46,167 nt of DNA from Priapulus caudatus (Eukaryota > Priapulida > Priapulimorpha > Priapulimorphida > Priapulidae), in assembly GCF_000485595.1 (NCBI RefSeq), contig NW_014577259.1, positions 298,553 through 344,719 of the forward strand, written 5' to 3'. The stretch's first letter is position 1. The number at the start of each line of letters is the position of its first letter. This document shows, in pieces, positions 42,791 to 46,167 of this stretch. Both the position numbers and the translations under genes were made by a program. The notes under the pieces are model-generated. The model worked only from the letters and a program-made list of their open reading frames with translations, ran no database searches and had not been told where the DNA came from.

Positions 42791-43275
42791 CGCCCAGCAT
42801 CTTTTACGTACATAGCGCCTGTCTATTCGCGAGGAGAAGAAGGTCAACGCACTAACTTCGTAGAACTAACCCCCGCCCTTACCGGCTGTCGCGCTCATTT
42901 TTGTTCTACAGACAGAGACTGAAATAACTGCCCTGAAAAACATACGATAGACTCGACGCTACACGTGTAGCAATATTGACCTTACTACCACGACCCGACG
43001 TGCTAGAAGTTCGATCTCGAACACGTCGAACGTTTTGGGCCGACGGGTTTGCCGTCACCCGCTCCGTGGCAAGGCTTCAGAAAAAATATTATCCGGCGGA
43101 GAGCTACAAAGCCTTTTACAGAGCCTCTCACTCATCACATCCACGCGTGTCTACAGACACACTCATGCCTAATTAACGCGCGCCTGATTCCCTTATGTAT
43201 CTGGTGGGTGGGGGGCGGGGGTGACTGAAGTCGTCATCGTCACGTGCGTGGAGGCACGAGCATGTACCGCGCAGC

Positions 43276-43438
43276 TATAAAACGCGGGCTGATCGCTCTG
43301 GTGGGTTCACAAGCACGCGCGCGCAGCTCTACCGACTTCGCATCCGTCTGCACACAGAGGGTAGCACCGTCGTCAGCAGTCCAGCAACAGACAGCGGCAG
43401 CAGCGGCAGACCTCGCTCACCTTGTAGGCGTATATATA
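43276..43438 (+). promoter_or_regulatory. two TATA boxes upstream of a secreted-protein exon
   Basis: TATAAAA at 43276-43282 and TATATATA at 43431-43438 lie 287 and 132 bp before the ATG at 43563. No ATG occurs between 43266 and 43563, so a transcript from either box would use that start. The region is CpG-rich, with CACGTG (E-box) near 43240. Confidence 0.55.
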
Positions 43439-43562
43439 GCGAGCGACTCAGCTCAGGACCGCTGGCATCGCTTGGCGTTCCTCACCGCCGAATTGCCGCG
43501 TGTTACTAAAGAGATTCATTCGATTGTTGTTGGAAGTTGTTGCTGCGACATAGTGCACCACG

Positions 43563-43649
43563 ATGGCTTCGACACTGACATCGGCTTCTCTCGTCTCTGT
43601 CATGCTGTTCGCTCTCCTGGCACTCTCGTTGGCAGCTTCCATACAGAAG
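43563..43649 (+). CDS. first coding exon of a secreted or membrane protein (partial)
   Basis: CACCACGATGG gives a good start context. The 29 codons read MASTLTSASLVSVMLFALLA then LSLAASIQK: a short polar start, a hydrophobic core of about 14 residues and an A-x-S type cleavage site, i.e. a signal peptide. The exon ends in phase 0 at CAGAAG|GTGAGA (donor 43650-43651). TATA boxes lie upstream with an ATG-free leader. I found no convincing second exon before the window ends, so the mature protein is unknown; a small secreted protein or peptide precursor would fit. The 141-codon overlapping frame (43244-43669) crosses the TATA boxes and donor and is not the gene. Confidence 0.55.
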
Positions 43650-44159
43650 GTGAGATAATTACCCAGTAACGTGTCTATCATAGTCTTCGGTGGATGGTCG
43701 TTCTATTCTTGCGCTGAATTACTATCTGTTTCTTTCGGTTATGTTATAATGGCGGGCTGTGTAATATTTTTGCCTGCACTGTTAGTTGCTATGAATTATC
43801 TATAATAATTTATATGCTCGTTTAGCATAAATATGAATATGTGAGATCTGATTGAATTGACGTTGATAAATGCAATAAATAATGCAATAATAATAAGATT
43901 ACCATGTAGTGACAATGGTAAACGCGGGAAAAGAATCGGATGGATTAACGCTCCGTGCTGTTATCTGGTTTACAAATATTAAATCATTCCACGATTCGCG
44001 TGTAATGCGGTAAAGCTGGCTTTTAATGAAAATCTGCGCCGGTTGTGTCAGTGAGTGCGACTATGTACGTTGTTAATGTGCGGAGAAATAAGAATTCGAT
44101 AAGAATACGACGTTGAATGCGGCAACTCATATTCATATTATAATAATACGCACAGACGC

Positions 44160-44203
44160 GCGCATACACGCACGCACGCACGCACGCACGTTCGCGCGCA
44201 CAC

Positions 44204-44252
<49 letters not shown>

Positions 44253-44275
44253 TTATCTTTTTATATATATATATA
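44160..44275. repeat. (CGCA)n and (AT)n microsatellites
   Basis: About eight CGCA/CACG units then about 22 AT units with a short interruption. In the presumed intron after the 43563 exon. Confidence 0.95.
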
Positions 44276-44860
44276 ATAACCACCATCCCTTATCCAAAAC
44301 CCTTTGGCCAGATGTGCCGTCTGATTTTTGTTCGGTCTGTCGCTGCTGCCCGTAATTACCGCAAGTATAAGCACATCAATATTTTTGCAGCGAACCCCTT
44401 GAATACTTACATTGATTAGGATAAATAAATACTGTAAACAGTTTGTTTGTAATATTAAAAAATCCACGAAAAAAAGTTTTTGCTGAATTTCAGAATCGCG
44501 GATAAGGTATTCTGTAGCTCTATCCGTTTAACGAGGAGTAAAATATAACAATTCTTATTTCTAACCACTCCTGATTTCATCGATTCAACTGGTTATTCTA
44601 CACGTTGGTATATCTGCGCGCATGAGTTTATATTACCTGCTAACGCCGTGCTATGCTCACCCGCATGGCTCTTCGAGCGACATATGACTGATTATAATTA
44701 GCTGCATCAAAATTCGGTAGCGATACGCGGACAATATCCGCGCATGTACATATAGCGGTTTTTAAATGAGAATGCCATCGTTGACATCAAATACGCAGTA
44801 TGCTAGCCACCTACTGGTTTCTGTGTTTCGCCTCGTTATTAACCAGATGTCACGCCAGAT
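44276..44860. other. unassigned non-coding stretch
   Basis: AT-rich, with no recognisable exon in phase with the donor at 43650, and no repeat. Confidence 0.5.
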
Positions 44861-44865
44861 AGAAA

Positions 44866-44995
44866 CAGACGGGACCGGTCCCTATAGACAGGATCGGTCC
44901 TAATAGACAGGCTAGATCCTAATGGACGGGATAGATTCTAATAGACATGATCAATTCTAATAAACAGAATCGATTCTAATAGACAGGATAGAAAC
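44866..44995. repeat. about 20-bp minisatellite (CTAATAGACAGGATCGGTC)
   Basis: Six to seven units with progressive divergence: GGATCGGTCCTAATAGACAG, GCTAGATCCTAATGGACG, GGATAGATTCTAATAGACAT and so on. Confidence 0.88.
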
Positions 44996-45410
44996 AAGTG
45001 TAGATTGTAGATTACAAAAAGTGAAGGTTACCACGTCAACCTTCATTTAAGTATTCTTCCGTTGTTAGTATTCTCTCGTTGGTGAGGATTAAAAGCACGC
45101 AGGTGACTTGAAAATTCCGAGGGGAATTTCATGCGAGGTGTAATGATCGTACCAATCTCCAGGGAAATTATGTTGAAATCCATGTGCTCCAGTGTGAACA
45201 TGATAAACGGAGTTTTGCAATAGCGACAGTATTTGTAATAACTAGTTGCGACAGTTTTTTGTTCTTTTTTGCTTTGGTATCAGAGTCGTACGATGAAATG
45301 AAGACCTGAATACCGAAATACTCTCAGTCCTTCACAGCGCGCGTTTTCGGTCACTTTCTCTATATTTTTTACTTGCGGAAGGAACGCACTCAAAGGCTCA
45401 TGTTAAGACA

Positions 45411-45530
45411 CACTGCAGCGACAACGACCGACCGTAACGCTTGACGACATTTGACAATATTAGAAACTATGGTTTCCAATGAACTGTTGCACCCTCACGC
45501 GATGCCGTCCGGCGATAACCGTAAAATATA
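45411..45530 (-). repeat. solo piece of the 63-bp repeat / composite foldback interior
   Basis: ACACTGCAGCGACAACGACC, GACCGTAACG, ATTAGAAACTATGGTTTCC and CCGGCGATAACC match 29493-29670 in the same order. So part of the composite foldback family, including sequence next to the N gap, occurs 15 kb away. Confidence 0.8.
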
Positions 45531-45689
45531 AATAGCATTACGTGTAATTCAATATCAATGAATATAAAATTATCTATAAATATCTATATGCATCACATAT
45601 ATAATGTAGAAAATAAATATAAATAATATTTGTTAATAAAATTATATATTTAATTTAATTATTTTGTTAATAATATTGTAATAAAATTA

Positions 45690-46167
45690 GCTGTGGTGGT
45701 TGCGGTGGTGCTAGCGGCGATGGTGGTGATGGTGATTGTGGTGGAGGTGGTGGTGTCGGCAGCGACGGCGGTGTGTGTATATGTGCATGCGTACGTGCAT
45801 GCCTGCATACGTGCGAACGTATATGTGCGAGCTACCCGTATGCGTCTGTGCATGTGTGTATGTATGTATGTATGTATGTATGTATGTATGTATGTATGTA
45901 TGTATGTATGTATGTATGTATGTATGTATGTATGTATGTATGTATGTATGTATGTATGTATGTATGTATGTATGTATGTATGTATGTATGGTAATGGTAA
46001 TGGTAATGGTAATGGTAATGGTAATGGTAATGGTAATGGTAATGGTAATGGTAATGGTAATGGTAATGGTAAATGGTAAATGGTAAATGTAAAGCTGGTA
46101 AATGGTAAATGGTAAATGGTAAATGGTAAATGGTAAATGGTAAATGGTAAATGGTAAATGGTAAATG
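45690..46167. repeat. (GGTGGT), (ATGT)n, (GGTAAT)n and (GGTAAAT)n microsatellites
   Basis: A GGT-rich stretch (45690-45775) is followed by about 33 ATGT units (45857-45989), about 13 GGTAAT units (45990-46070) and GGTAAAT units to the end. One repeat appears to grow out of another by single-base change. Confidence 0.97.

Noticed and set aside
43244-43669. 141-codon frame as the gene at 43 kb
   Set aside because: It crosses two TATA boxes and a splice donor and has no domain; the 43563 ATG gives a signal peptide and a proper donor.

Overview
This window is nuclear DNA from an animal, most likely a marine invertebrate. The basis is spliced genes with GT-AG introns, orthologues of animal WDR47, SARDH and HSDL2, many small non-autonomous DNA transposons, and internal TTAGGG/CCCTAA runs. 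I cannot name the species from sequence alone.

Layout. (1) 0.2-4.3 kb, minus: a seven-exon WDR47-like beta-propeller gene whose exons join in frame into a 382-residue protein without room for the N-terminal LisH/CTLH half of WDR47. A CpG-rich stretch lies upstream (4.3-5.4 kb). (2) 5.4-9.0 kb: repeats, including a clean but misplaced copy of one SARDH exon (6083-6224), a 515-540 bp tandem duplication, a MITE and a pyrimidine tract. (3) 9.1-24.3 kb, minus: a complete sarcosine dehydrogenase (SARDH) gene of 19 coding exons, from mitochondrial presequence to stop. Its middle part (about 15.5-19.1 kb) is so rich in indels that three exons are frame-broken, which looks like raw long-read gap fill. 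(4) 24.3-36.3 kb: a dense nest of transposon remnants: foldbacks, hAT-type MITEs, a truncated hAT transposase gene, a non-LTR reverse transcriptase tail, a telomere-repeat-bearing inverted-repeat element, minisatellites and one N gap. (5) 36.8-38.0 kb, plus: an intronless, very GC-rich HSDL2 gene with a C-terminal SKL peroxisomal signal. (6) 38-46 kb: mostly non-coding, with long microsatellites, a TATA-box promoter with a first exon encoding a signal peptide (43.56 kb, plus) and a weaker candidate first exon on the minus strand (42.1 kb).

The three recognised genes do not form a pathway. SARDH acts in mitochondrial one-carbon metabolism, HSDL2 is a peroxisomal/mitochondrial lipid-related SDR-SCP2 protein, and WDR47 is a neuronal microtubule-associated scaffold. 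I found no novel defence-like or operon-like system. The most unusual items are the exon displaced from SARDH, the transposon family that carries telomere-like repeats and a perfect CCGGTATACCGG palindrome, the foldback family with 8-bp target duplications, and the intronless HSDL2 with an altered catalytic-serine position.
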